Shown in pieces: positions 36,673 through 45,196 of a stretch of 64,000 bases of DNA; positions within the stretch are counted from its first letter, which is position 1, and every line of letters starts with the position of its first letter. Source of the stretch: Lachnospiraceae bacterium (GTDB lineage Bacteria; Bacillota; Clostridia; Lachnospirales; Lachnospiraceae); NCBI GenBank assembly GCA_910575555.1, contig CAJTFX010000008.1, forward strand, positions 62,001-126,000, read 5' to 3'. A program made the translations under genes and the position numbers. The notes under the pieces were generated by a model. That model was not told the origin of the DNA and searched no databases. It saw nothing but the letters and a program-made list of their open reading frames with translations.

Positions 36673-37374
36673 ATGTTAGAAATTCAGAACTTGACAAAAA
36701 AATACGGGCATTACCTGGCCGTGGATCATGTAAGCTTTACGGTTCCCGGGGGCCAGGTGGGAATTCTGCTTGGGCCGAACGGCGCCGGAAAATCCACAAT
36801 TATCAAAAGCATTGCAGGTCTTTTGCGCTATGAAGGAGGCGTGGGCATTGAAAAGATGCCGGCAAAGACACTGGAAGCCAAACGGGCGTTTGCTTATGTG
36901 CCGGAAATTCCGGCTATGTTTGACGCATTGACGGTGCGGGAGCATATCGAATATGTGCGGCGGGCTTATAATTCACCCATTACCGAGGAAGAAGTGGAAC
37001 AGCTTCTGACCCGTTTTGAACTGGAGGATAAACAGAAAAAATTAGGAAACGAGCTTTCCAAGGGAATGATGCAGAAAGTGAGCATTTGCTGCGCCCTTGC
37101 CATTCAGCCTAAGGTAATTCTTCTGGATGAGCCTATGGTGGGGCTGGACCCGGCGGCCATTAAAGAATTGAAAGAAGTGGTGCTGGAGCTGAAAGAACGG
37201 GGAGTCACTGTATTAATCAGCACCCACATGCTGGAAATGGTGAAAGAGCTGTGGGATGTAATGTTTATTATGGAACAGGGAAAAATCGTAGGGACATTTA
37301 CCAGAGAGCAGGCAGAAGATACGGATATTGAAGAACTGTTCTTCCGGATTACAGGAGGCGGTGAATCAGAATGA
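36673..37374 (+). CDS. ABC transporter ATP-binding protein
   Basis: 233-aa ATPase. Walker A LGPNGAGKST, a Q-loop region with YVPEIPAMFD, a signature variant LSKGMMQK in place of LSGGQ, Walker B VILLDEP and the switch His in STHMLE are all visible. It overlaps the permease gene by 4 bp (ATGA), so the pair forms one exporter. Substrate unknown; ATPases of this sort often serve antimicrobial-peptide or lipid exporters. ATG 36673 with GGAGAG is chosen over 36646. Confidence 0.92.
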   Translation: MLEIQNLTKKYGHYLAVDHVSFTVPGGQVGILLGPNGAGKSTIIKSIAGLLRYEGGVGIEKMPAKTLEAKRAFAYVPEIPAMFDALTVREHIEYVRRAYNSPITEEEVEQLLTRFELEDKQKKLGNELSKGMMQKVSICCALAIQPKVILLDEPMVGLDPAAIKELKEVVLELKERGVTVLISTHMLEMVKELWDVMFIMEQGKIVGTFTREQAEDTDIEELFFRITGGGESE

Positions 37375-38957
37375 AAGGGTTAATTTATCTGTATCAGAGG
37401 ACAATTGCCAACCGGATTAAAAAAGCGCTGAAGCGTCCGGTTACCTATATCATGGGAATTTTTGTCTTGTTTTATATTGTGATGGTTTACAACAGTTTTA
37501 ATATGATGATTGAGGATGGCAGTTTTAATTCCCCAGACAATCTGGTGACGATTTTGTCCATAACGATATTCTGGCTGTTTCCGGCGAATCTGATAAGCTA
37601 TGCCAGGCGCAGGGGCCTGCTGTTTCGCCCCAGTGAAGTGCATTTTGTATTTTCCTCACCGGTAAGTCCCAAAATGGTTCTGATGTTTGCAGGGGTAAAA
37701 TCTTTTTCCATAAATATTATTTTAGGCTTTGTGATAGTTGCCGCCGGCCTGATGTGGTTTGAGGCGGGCATCGGTCAGGTATTGGTCTATTTTCTGTTTT
37801 TTGTGGTGTTTGAAAGCATTCTGGAAGCGTCCGCCATTATTTTCTGTTACGGCAATGAAAGATTGTCCGAGAAATTTTTCAAGGGCCTGGTGGCGGCCAT
37901 GTATCTGTTTATGGGAGTGATTCTGGCAATCGCCGTATATCTGATGATTACCCGGGAGCCCTCCTTTGGGCTTTTGCAGGAATTTTTTGCCATGCCGGTG
38001 ATACAGATGGTTCCGGTGGTGGGATGGAATGTCGCGGTGACCAGGCTGATTTTCCTGGGAGCGGATACGGTGAATGTGATCGGCATGACGCTGTTTCTGG
38101 TTTCCACGCTTCTGATGTTTCTGGCGGCCTGGCGGATGACATGCACAGGGGAGTACTATGAGGATGCCATGAAATTTGCAGACGAATACCAGACCAGAAG
38201 AGAGAAGCAGAAAAAAGGTGTTGCCTCTGTTCCCTGGCTGGAGAAACGCAGGAAGTTCAAACAGGCGTCTGTGGAATACAAAGGTTCCTATGCCAAAGCA
38301 ATTTATTTCCGGCAGATGTTGGAATACAAAAAGAACCCCACGTTTATCTTTGGCTGGAATACATTGCTGTGTCTGGGTCTTGGAATTCTGATTGGGGCCA
38401 TCGGTTATTTTAACGATGCAGTCCGAGAATTAGGGCCGGGCAAAGTATTTATTATCCCCGGAGTGGCCAGCTACGTGACGTTTATTTTCAGCGGGTATGC
38501 CACCAAATGGTCCAAGGAGCTGGAAAATCCCTACACCTATCTGATTCCGGACACCCCTTTGAAAAAAATGTGGTATGCCACAAAAATCGAACATTTCCGG
38601 GCAATTGCAGACGGGATTCTCATTACTCTGCCGGGGGCGGTGATATTTGGAATCGGCCCGGCGCTTACAGCCCTTACCGTTCTTTTGTATGTCTGCCTGC
38701 AGGCAAACCGCCTGTATTACGGGATGCTGTCGGACGCTTTGATTGGAAATATTCTGGGCAGCGCCGGGCGCAACCTTGTAAAAGTGCTGTTTCAGGGGCT
38801 TGCCATGGTGATTGCAATGATTGCGGCCATTGCGGCCGGAATACTGATTTCCGTAGAGGCCGGATTTGCCGCAATGATTGTGGTGATGGGGCTTTTGACC
38901 TTTGCCGGGGCTGCGGCGGCTTCCGTTTCATTTACAAGAATGGAAGTACTGGATTAA
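37371..38957 (+). CDS. ABC exporter membrane subunit
   Basis: 528-aa polytopic protein with about 10-12 hydrophobic segments in two halves split by a charged loop (about 265-310). N-terminal sequence and spacing resemble the putative ABC-exporter family (PF16962-like). It is the membrane partner of the upstream ATPase, whose stop overlaps its start. The substrate cannot be deduced. Confidence 0.85.
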   Translation: MKGLIYLYQRTIANRIKKALKRPVTYIMGIFVLFYIVMVYNSFNMMIEDGSFNSPDNLVTILSITIFWLFPANLISYARRRGLLFRPSEVHFVFSSPVSPKMVLMFAGVKSFSINIILGFVIVAAGLMWFEAGIGQVLVYFLFFVVFESILEASAIIFCYGNERLSEKFFKGLVAAMYLFMGVILAIAVYLMITREPSFGLLQEFFAMPVIQMVPVVGWNVAVTRLIFLGADTVNVIGMTLFLVSTLLMFLAAWRMTCTGEYYEDAMKFADEYQTRREKQKKGVASVPWLEKRRKFKQASVEYKGSYAKAIYFRQMLEYKKNPTFIFGWNTLLCLGLGILIGAIGYFNDAVRELGPGKVFIIPGVASYVTFIFSGYATKWSKELENPYTYLIPDTPLKKMWYATKIEHFRAIADGILITLPGAVIFGIGPALTALTVLLYVCLQANRLYYGMLSDALIGNILGSAGRNLVKVLFQGLAMVIAMIAAIAAGILISVEAGFAAMIVVMGLLTFAGAAAASVSFTRMEVLD

Positions 38958-39142
38958 AGACGGCAGATTTTGGTGAAAAATTCTGTGGAAAACACTGGAC
39001 TAATTCGTCAAAATATGGTTAAATATGGGTAAGAATGTTAAATACATAACAATGTTTTAACATGTGAAGCATGCGTCATCGGAACTGCCGTAAAACAGGG
39101 CCGTGGCCATCAAATAATGTATACATTGAAAGGAGTCTTAAA

Positions 39143-39835
39143 ATGATTTACACGAAGGAAGTCGAAAACATGTGTCCGGTAGCCAAGGGCGCAAAACATG
39201 AACCAGCTCCCATTCCAGAAGAAGGAAAATGGGTGCATTCCAAGAAAATTGAGGACATTTCCGGTTTTACCCATGGAATAGGCTGGTGTGCTCCCCAGCA
39301 GGGCGCATGTAAGCTCTCACTGAATGTAAAAAACGGCGTGATTGAAGAAGCTTTGGTAGAAACCATTGGATGCTCCGGCATGACTCATTCTGCAGCTATG
39401 GCAGCAGAAATTCTGCAGGGAAAGACGATTCTTGAAGCATTGAATACAGACCTTGTCTGCGATGCAATTAACACAGCCATGAGAGAGCTGTTTCTGCAGA
39501 TTGTATATGGACGTACCCAGAGTGCATTTTCCGATGACGGACTTGCAGTTGGCGCTGGTCTGGAAGATTTGGGAAAAGGACTTCGTTCTCAGGTTGGTAC
39601 GATGTATGCAACAAAGGAAAAAGGCGTTCGCTATCTTGAAATGGCAGAAGGTTATGTAACCGGCATTGCTTTGGATGCTGACAATGAAGTAATCGGATAT
39701 CAGTTTGTAAGCCTTGGCAAAATGACCGACTTTATCAAAAAAGGTGATGATCCTAACACCGCATGGGAGAAAGCAAAAGGCCAGTATGGGCGTGTAGCAG
39801 ACGCAGCTAAGATTATCGACCCGCGGGCAGAATAG
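39143..39835 (+). CDS. NifU/IscU-like Fe-S scaffold protein
   Basis: 230-aa protein with an IscU/NifU N-terminal-like fold: Cys in GWCAPQQGACKL and in IGCSGMTHSAAMAAEIL sit where the scaffold's cluster ligands belong. The C-terminal ~90 residues are not recognised. It always seems to pair with a GGGtGRT protein, as here (150 bp downstream). The codon choice is that of a highly expressed gene. The start ATG 39143 follows AAAGGAG. Confidence 0.85.
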   Translation: MIYTKEVENMCPVAKGAKHEPAPIPEEGKWVHSKKIEDISGFTHGIGWCAPQQGACKLSLNVKNGVIEEALVETIGCSGMTHSAAMAAEILQGKTILEALNTDLVCDAINTAMRELFLQIVYGRTQSAFSDDGLAVGAGLEDLGKGLRSQVGTMYATKEKGVRYLEMAEGYVTGIALDADNEVIGYQFVSLGKMTDFIKKGDDPNTAWEKAKGQYGRVADAAKIIDPRAE

Positions 39836-39984
39836 TCCGGGGAAAGCAGGCAGGCCGATTTTCATACAGTAGAACTGTAAAAGAGAGGTCTTTTGGGAAA
39901 GGGGAGCTGCCCCAGGGCAGTTTGAATCCGTACCGGCTGCTTAGAGTTAAGTACCGTTGTCAAAAAGATAGGAGGACATTTCAA

Positions 39985-40995
39985 ATGGCTTTATTTGAAT
40001 CATATGAAAGAAGAATTGACCAGATCAATTCTGTTTTAAATAACTATGGAATCAGCTCCGTGGAAGAAGCTGAGAAAATCACCAAAGACGCTGGACTTGA
40101 TGTGTATGAGCAGGTTAAGAAGATCCAGCCAATCTGTTTTGAAAACGCATGCTGGGCATACACCGTAGGCGCAGCAATTGCAATCAAAAAAGGCGCAAAG
40201 AGAGCGGCAGACGCAGCAGCTGCAATCGGCGAGGGTCTTCAGGCATTCTGTATTCCGGGTTCTGTTGCAGACCACAGAAAAGTAGGTCTTGGACATGGAA
40301 ACCTGGGCAAGATGTTACTGGAAGAAGAGACAGAATGTTTCTGTTTCCTGGCAGGCCATGAATCTTTCGCAGCAGCAGAAGGCGCAATCGGAATCGCTGA
40401 GAAGGCAAACAAGGTACGTCAGAAACCGCTTCGCGTTATCTTAAACGGCCTTGGAAAAGATGCAGCGCAGATTATCTCCCGTATCAACGGCTTTACGTTC
40501 GTTGAGACAAAGTATGACTATAAAGACGCATCTTTGAATGTAGTTTATGAAAAACCATATTCCGACGGACTCCGCGCAACTGTAAAATGCTACGGCGCAG
40601 ACGACGTGCAGGAAGGCGTTGCAATTATGCATCACGAAAATGTTGGCGTTTCCATTACCGGTAACTCCACCAATCCTACCCGTTTTCAGCATCCGGTAGC
40701 AGGTACATATAAGAAAGAATGCAATGAGCAGGGCAAGAAATACTTCTCCGTTGCATCCGGCGGCGGTACAGGACGTACCCTTCATCCGGACAACATGGCA
40801 GCAGGCCCGGCTTCTTACGGCATGACAGACACCATGGGACGTATGCACTCTGACGCACAGTTCGCAGGTTCTTCTTCCGTACCAGCTCATGTGGAAATGA
40901 TGGGATTAATCGGAATGGGCAATAACCCGATGGTTGGAGCTACTGTTGCAGTTGCAGTTTCCATTGAGGAAGCAGCAAAGGCTGGTAAGTTCTAA
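39985..40995 (+). CDS. GGGtGRT protein
   Basis: 336-aa protein named for its conserved motif, here SGGGTGRTLHPDN (about residue 255). Function is unknown. Other conserved blocks are the Cys-containing ICFENACWAYTVGAA and the Gly-rich FCIPGSVADHRKVGLGHGNLGK. Strong AGGAGG ribosome-binding site and highly biased codons suggest abundance. Its constant neighbour, the NifU-like scaffold, suggests a role in Fe-S or sulfur metabolism. Followed by two hairpin terminators. Confidence 0.88.
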   Translation: MALFESYERRIDQINSVLNNYGISSVEEAEKITKDAGLDVYEQVKKIQPICFENACWAYTVGAAIAIKKGAKRAADAAAAIGEGLQAFCIPGSVADHRKVGLGHGNLGKMLLEEETECFCFLAGHESFAAAEGAIGIAEKANKVRQKPLRVILNGLGKDAAQIISRINGFTFVETKYDYKDASLNVVYEKPYSDGLRATVKCYGADDVQEGVAIMHHENVGVSITGNSTNPTRFQHPVAGTYKKECNEQGKKYFSVASGGGTGRTLHPDNMAAGPASYGMTDTMGRMHSDAQFAGSSSVPAHVEMMGLIGMGNNPMVGATVAVAVSIEEAAKAGKF

Positions 40996-41011
40996 GATAT
41001 AGCATATTTTC

Positions 41012-41057
41012 AAGGGTTTCCGTTGATGTCAGCTGTCAGCGGAAGCCCTTAATTTTT
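41012..41057 (+). terminator. Terminator of the GGGtGRT gene
   Basis: A 14-bp stem (41012-41025 with 41037-41050, two G-U pairs) is followed by AATTTTT. A second, weaker hairpin (ACCGTTAC / GTAGCGGT with TTATTTTT) lies at about 41112-41145. The remainder of the 355-bp gap up to 41350 has no gene. Confidence 0.85.
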
Positions 41058-41307
41058 GCCGCGTAGCACACAAGTAACACACAGATAGCGCACAAAATAA
41101 AAGTATAAGAAAGACCGTTACCCAAAGTATGAGAGTAGCGGTTTATTTTTGGAATGAATAAAGGATATCTGCATTTTACAGACACCCTCTAATACGGTTT
41201 ATGTAATGGTTATTTCTTATTTCAAGCCCATAGTGCCATAAAGGGCAGCAGTTTATTACGTTCCTAACGGTTTACATTAACGGAAATTATTTAAAAGAAT
41301 ATAAGCA

Positions 41308-41337
41308 AAGGCAGGGCGTTGATGATTCCCTGCCTTG
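41308..41337 (-). terminator. Hairpin downstream of hicB
   Basis: AAGGCAGGG / CCCTGCCTT stem with a 12-nt loop. On the minus strand it is followed by TGCTTATATTC. It probably ends the hicAB transcript. Confidence 0.6.
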
Positions 41338-41350
41338 TGTGTATCATATA

Positions 41351-41695
41351 TTAAAGTGCCAACTTGTATAATGCTAACTGATTAAGACTTATCCCCTCTT
41401 TTTCTGCTTCAATGGCTAATCTTTGATGCAAAGATTTTGGAAGCCTTACAACAAACTTACCGCTGTAATTGTTTGGTGTTTCTGGAATTGGTATAGAGAG
41501 ATTGTTTTCTATTTTTGTTTCGATATATCCTTCCATTGCTTCATTAAGGCTTTCATACAATTCTTCAAGTGTATCACTGGTGCTTTGGCATCCGTCAAGT
41601 TCCAAAATTCTGCCATAGAAATAGTGTCCGCTTTCATCGTTCAATTCCTGTACTAATCTTGTATAGGGCAATTTCATATAATCTTTAACTTCCAT
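41351..41695 (-). CDS. hicB: HicB-family antitoxin
   Basis: 114-aa antitoxin. Residues about 15-60 have the RNase-H-like HicB fold (YFYGRILELDGCQSTSDTLEELYESL). Residues 80-114 form a ribbon-helix-helix-type DNA-binding end (GKFVVRLPKSLHQRLAIEAEKEG), which should bind its own operator. It lies 47 bp downstream of hicA on the same strand. Confidence 0.9.
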   Translation of the reverse strand: MEVKDYMKLPYTRLVQELNDESGHYFYGRILELDGCQSTSDTLEELYESLNEAMEGYIETKIENNLSIPIPETPNNYSGKFVVRLPKSLHQRLAIEAEKEGISLNQLALYKLAL

Positions 41696-41742
41696 GCTTT
41701 CCTGCTCCTTTCCGCTTGTTATGCTATGCCAGGATAAGGGGA

Positions 41743-41970
41743 TTATTCCCCGATCCTATTTAAAACATCTGCGATATAAGCCTTTTTTAATGGATTTTCT
41801 TGTTTTATTGTTATCAAATCCCCAGTTTCTTTATTCAGATAATGCTTATGGCTTCCTTTTTGCCTTGCTGGAATATAGCCGTATGCTGCTAAAACTTTGT
41901 CTATTTCTTCTGGCCGCATTCCATTTGGCTGTTGCTTCATTTTTTCAATTAGTTTTTTTACGTTTGGCAC
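41743..41970 (-). CDS. hicA: HicA-family mRNA interferase toxin
   Basis: 75-aa toxin with the double-stranded-RNA-binding-like HicA fold; the catalytic His is in RQKGSHKHYLN. HicA cleaves mRNA and is neutralised by HicB. It starts at GTG with AAAGGAA upstream. Toxin-first order is usual for hicAB. The pair lies outside the acquired island but is typical accessory DNA. Confidence 0.9.
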   Translation of the reverse strand: MPNVKKLIEKMKQQPNGMRPEEIDKVLAAYGYIPARQKGSHKHYLNKETGDLITIKQENPLKKAYIADVLNRIGE

Positions 41971-41994
41971 TGTGATTATTTCCTTTCTTATATT

Positions 41995-42023
41995 ATAGTA
42001 TCATATATAGTACTATGTGTCAA
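41995..42023 (-). promoter_or_regulatory. hicAB promoter with overlapping palindromic operator
   Basis: On the minus strand TTGACA (42023-42018) and TACTAT (42000-41995) are 17 bp apart. The spacer and -10 form the palindrome ATAGTA...TACTAT (41995-42016), well placed for repression by HicB. Confidence 0.7.
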
Positions 42024-42065
42024 TGTCGAAATAAAGTATTGTTTTTATGCCTAAAATGAAAAAGT

Positions 42066-42110
42066 AAATTCCACTTCCGTATTCCTTTGTGGAATTTATT
42101 TTTTTATTTT
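42066..42110 (+). terminator. Orphan hairpin terminator
   Basis: AAATTCCAC (42066-42074) pairs with GTGGAATTT (42089-42097), followed by ATTTTTTTATTTT. No gene on the plus strand ends just before it, so it may be left from a lost gene or insulate the next one. Confidence 0.7.
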
Positions 42111-42138
42111 AGGGATTGAATTCCACCATCTTTTTTTC

Positions 42139-42167
42139 TTGCCAATCGGTATATTTTGTAATACAAT
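42139..42167 (+). promoter_or_regulatory. Promoter of the C39-like protease gene
   Basis: TTGCCA (42139-42144), 17-bp spacer, TACAAT (42162-42167); the gene starts 62 bp downstream. Confidence 0.55.
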
Positions 42168-42228
42168 TTTCTTTAGGAAGTTCAATGATTCAGCGAACTG
42201 CTGCAAAAGATACGGAAAGGTACACAGA

Positions 42229-43089
42229 ATGAAGGAAACCATAAAAAAATATCTGCCTGTGCTGCAGGTTTTGTTATTTGTGTTTATGCTCATATTTTTG
42301 TTTTTTTATTTTAAGAATAAGGACAAGGTTGAGGTGCAGGAAGCAGAAACGGAGGACAGCGGGCAGACCGAGGAGAAAAGTTTGTATGCGGGTACTGCAA
42401 GATGGCTGGGGAACAGCCTCAATGAACTGGATGAGATGGAAAATATTCAGCCTGTTGTAATTCAGGAGGAAATGATTCATTCGTTCCTGCAGGGGCCCAG
42501 ATCCTGGGGCGAAGGCATTCCCTGGTCTGGAGAGTGGTGTAAATTTGAAGTGGAAGGCAATCCCTTCGGCGGTTTTGGATGCGGTCTGTGCTGTATGGCA
42601 AATGTTTACAACACCCTGTCCCCCTATGAGGTGTCTCCCTGGGATATGTTTGAACATGCGCGAATTTCTTCTGATTATACGCCAGGCGGAGAATACGGGG
42701 CCATAGACTGGGAAGAAATGCGCTGTACGCTGAGAGTCTGCGGCATCAGCAGCGAACTGCACAGAAAACCAGGGACCTATGAAGAGTTTCAGCAGCAGAT
42801 CAGAAATGCCAAATCGGCCATTGTTCTGGTCAGCAGCGGGAATGATGATTCCTTCTGGACCAGTACGCCGGGGCATTATGTCAATATCTGGCTGTACCAG
42901 GAGGATGGCACCGTATTTCTGGCAGAGCCGGGAAATCCTGAAAATAACCGTTCCCGGATACCTCTGCGCTATGTCTATGATGCATTGAAAACAGTCAGCA
43001 GGTTTCAATATCTGTTGGTGAAAGACTATGTCCATGAGGACAACCGGTGGCGGGCAAACGGCATTGATGAAAACTGGAACCGCCCCTGA
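42229..43089 (+). CDS. Membrane-anchored C39-like cysteine peptidase
   Basis: 286-aa protein. A single transmembrane helix (about 10-28) places the rest outside the cell. The outer domain (about 100-265) resembles peptidase C39-like papain folds: catalytic Cys in FGGFGCGLCCMANVYNTL and His in TPGHYVNIW, with a downstream Glu/Asn-containing LAEPGNPENN. It lacks the ABC-transporter parts of bacteriocin-processing C39 peptidases. Substrate is unknown. The longer frame from 42139 overlaps the promoter and is rejected. Confidence 0.75.
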   Translation: MKETIKKYLPVLQVLLFVFMLIFLFFYFKNKDKVEVQEAETEDSGQTEEKSLYAGTARWLGNSLNELDEMENIQPVVIQEEMIHSFLQGPRSWGEGIPWSGEWCKFEVEGNPFGGFGCGLCCMANVYNTLSPYEVSPWDMFEHARISSDYTPGGEYGAIDWEEMRCTLRVCGISSELHRKPGTYEEFQQQIRNAKSAIVLVSSGNDDSFWTSTPGHYVNIWLYQEDGTVFLAEPGNPENNRSRIPLRYVYDALKTVSRFQYLLVKDYVHEDNRWRANGIDENWNRP

Positions 43090-43114
43090 AATCAGCCCTG
43101 GGGCAAGCCGGGGA

Positions 43115-43280
43115 CTAGTACAGCGAATATTAAGTAACTGACACCTTGACTTGTCTGATTGTTCATCTGCGGCGTTGTCGTCAATCGACGTAGCCACCGC
43201 TACGCCCTCATTCCTCCGCCTTGCATATGAAGCAATCATCCTGCGTCAATGTATCAGAGACTTAATATTCGCTGTACTAG
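43115..43280. repeat. MITE with perfect 21-bp inverted ends (family C)
   Basis: Arms 43115-43135 and 43260-43280 are exact complements (begin CTAGTACAGCGAATATTAAG). The 124-bp interior includes GGCGTTGTCGTCAATCGACG and has no coding capacity. Confidence 0.85.
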
Positions 43281-43329
43281 AGCATTTTTCAAACACGTTC
43301 CAGGTAAAAATCCGTGTAAATTTTATAAA

Positions 43330-43413
43330 GGGACTGTTGCAAAACAAGGAATGTCTACAACATGATACAAGTTTTGGTTTAGTTGTAGAATTACTGTATT
43401 TTGCGGCAGTCCC
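43330..43413. repeat. MITE-like hairpin (family B-related)
   Basis: Ends GGGACTGTTGCAAAA (43330-43344) and its near complement (43399-43413), with an inner TCTACAAC / GTTGTAGA pair. The end motif resembles the GGGGCTGTCGCA end at 28043. Confidence 0.7.
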
Positions 43414-43419
43414 TTATCA

Positions 43420-43491
43420 TATTACTCCTTCCGTTAAATATCACAGCATTCTGCCTGTCCAAACCTGCGGTATTTAACGGAAGGAGTAATA
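43420..43491. repeat. Perfect 21-bp palindrome with 30-nt loop
   Basis: Arms 43420-43440 and 43471-43491 are exact complements (ATTACTCCTTCCGTTAAAT in the left arm). It lies 33 bp before the -35 box of the PadR operon and could be a small mobile hairpin or a terminator. Confidence 0.8.
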
Positions 43492-43524
43492 ATATATTAT
43501 TTTGAAATAAATTATAATTTTATA

Positions 43525-43554
43525 TTGACAATAGTGTGTGTCATACACTATAAT
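43525..43554 (+). promoter_or_regulatory. PadR operon promoter with overlapping operator
   Basis: TTGACA (43525-43530), 18-bp spacer, TATAAT (43549-43554). The spacer holds the near-perfect palindrome TAGTGTGTGTCATACACTA, a likely PadR-family operator, so the operon is probably self-repressed. Confidence 0.75.
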
Positions 43555-43573
43555 CATAGAAAGAGGTGATTAT

Positions 43574-43951
43574 TTGAGTGAGAAAAAAGAAATTATGGAA
43601 AATCTTTTGTTGGAACTAAGGCGCGGGACACTGATTTTAAGCGTATTGAGTCAGCTTCATCTGCCCAAATACGGATATGCGCTGGTGCAGAGTCTGGAAG
43701 AAAAGGGAGTAGGGATTGAAACCAATACCCTGTATCCCCTGCTGCGGCGGCTGGAGAAGCAGGGACTTCTGGTCAGCGAATGGGAGACAGGAGGCTCTAA
43801 GCCCAGGAAGTATTACAGAAGGACAGAAGCAGGCGATGAAGTGTATGAGAAGCTGAAGGAACAGTGGAAGGGCATTTCCCAAAACATGGAGAAGCTGTTG
43901 GAAGAAAATGAAAAATTGCAGAAGGGAGCAGATGACAATGGAAAAAAATGA
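43574..43951 (+). CDS. PadR-family transcriptional regulator
   Basis: 125-aa regulator with the PadR winged helix (LILSVLSQLHLPKYGYALVQSLEEKGVGIETNTLYPLLRRLEKQGLL has the LxxLxxxPxxGYxL and NTLYPLLRRLE hallmarks) and a C-terminal helix for dimerisation. A TTG start at 43574 is chosen because AGAGGTGA is 6 bp upstream; ATG 43595 is the alternative. It overlaps the membrane-protein gene by 20 bp. PadR/HAAS pairs commonly respond to envelope stress or antibiotics. Confidence 0.9.
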   Translation: MSEKKEIMENLLLELRRGTLILSVLSQLHLPKYGYALVQSLEEKGVGIETNTLYPLLRRLEKQGLLVSEWETGGSKPRKYYRRTEAGDEVYEKLKEQWKGISQNMEKLLEENEKLQKGADDNGKK

Positions 43952-44969
43952 CATGATGGAACGTTATATTTATGAGGTAATCCGGCGGGTTCCCAAGAAG
44001 CAGAGGGAAGAAATCCGGTTGGAACTGGAGGAGCTGATTTCTGATATGATGGAGCAGGAAGAGGCAGGAATGGAAGCAGTTTTAACAAAATTAGGAAATC
44101 CCAGGGATTTTGCCCAGAAATACAGTGGAAGGCATAATTATCTGATTGGGCCGGAGTATTACGGGGATTATTGCTGGGTGATGAAAGTTTTCCTGCTGTC
44201 TACACTGGCATTTCATATGATTTCTGTCATATTTCAGGCAGTTTTTTCTCCCGGCCTGCTGTTGGAAATGTCCTTTTATGTGAAAACAGTGTTTACCGAC
44301 GCCTTGATCAGCCTGATTGGGGGATTCGGAATGCTGACGCTGCTGTTTGCTGTTTTTGAGCATTATAATGTCAGAGTGCAGATTACAAAGGAAAAAAACT
44401 GGTCGGTGGAACAGCTGAAAACCTGGACGCCGTCAAAGCTGCCTCCGGTTCCCAATAAGAAGGCCCGGATCAGCAGAGGGGACTGTATTGTCGGGATTGT
44501 ATTCAGCCTGATGTTTGGACTGCTTTTGATTTTTGCGCCGGAATGGTTCACCGGCGTAAATATAGGGGGCAAAGAGTGGAAACTTGTGTCGCCTTTTAAC
44601 CATGAGGCATGGAATGTGATTCTTCCGATTCTGGTGATTGATTTGGCAGTTGAACTGGCAAACGAAATCATGAAGCTGCTGGCCGGCCGCTATTGCAAAA
44701 AGGTAATGATCAGCGAGATTCTGTCAGGCGTTACAGTAATCATTCTGTCTGTGATTCTGCTGAAAGTTCTGCCTTTCTGGAATCCGAATTTTGTCCGGGA
44801 ACTGGAGGAAGCATTTGAAATGCAGATTACCTCCCAGCAGGATTTGCTCTTGTACTGGAATGATGGGCTGATTTCCAATATATTTCTGGTAGGAATTGTA
44901 ATTATTACGGTGGCAGAAATCGCCGTAACTGTCTACAGAACCTGCCGGTATGGAAATGAAAAAGAATAG
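43932..44969 (+). CDS. HAAS-domain membrane protein
   Basis: 345-aa protein. Residues about 10-65 match the HAAS (DUF1700-like) helical domain that goes with PadR regulators (VIRRVPKKQREEIRLELEEL; GNPRDFAQKY). The remainder has about six membrane helices. The ATG at 43932 is 6 bp after GGGAG; ATG 43938 is possible. It is likely a sensor or regulator partner of the upstream PadR protein. Confidence 0.82.
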   Translation: MTMEKNDMMERYIYEVIRRVPKKQREEIRLELEELISDMMEQEEAGMEAVLTKLGNPRDFAQKYSGRHNYLIGPEYYGDYCWVMKVFLLSTLAFHMISVIFQAVFSPGLLLEMSFYVKTVFTDALISLIGGFGMLTLLFAVFEHYNVRVQITKEKNWSVEQLKTWTPSKLPPVPNKKARISRGDCIVGIVFSLMFGLLLIFAPEWFTGVNIGGKEWKLVSPFNHEAWNVILPILVIDLAVELANEIMKLLAGRYCKKVMISEILSGVTVIILSVILLKVLPFWNPNFVRELEEAFEMQITSQQDLLLYWNDGLISNIFLVGIVIITVAEIAVTVYRTCRYGNEKE

Positions 44970-45037
44970 AAAATCCGGCCTTGAGACTGCGGCGGTATAA
45001 AAGAATAGAAAATCCGGCTCTGGGATCGAGCCGATAT
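44960..45037 (+). repeat. 39-bp direct tandem duplication
   Basis: Two copies (44960-44998, 44999-45037) share AAAAGAATAGAAAATCCGGC and diverge toward the 3' end. The stop codon of the HAAS gene lies in the first copy. Confidence 0.8.
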
Positions 45038-45102
45038 AACTCCAAAGAATGGATATCAAAAATAATTTGTATGGGCCCGGGCAAAACAAAGCCCGGAACC
45101 TA

Positions 45103-45196
45103 TTGACAAACCCATTGAATGTGCTAAACTTATTAGAGCGTGTTTGAAAATATATATTGCCCTGTGAACAGAGAGCAATTTTCAGACAGGCTCTAA
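45103..45196 (+). promoter_or_regulatory. ilvN promoter and leader hairpin
   Basis: TTGACA (45103-45108), 16-bp spacer, TAAACT (45125-45130). The leader begins with a 19-bp imperfect inverted repeat (45133-45151 with 45178-45196; TTAGAGCGTGTTTGAAAAT), 46 bp before the start codon. A GC-rich hairpin CCGGGC/GCCCGG at about 45077-45097 lies upstream. No T-box motif or leader peptide was found. Confidence 0.55.
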
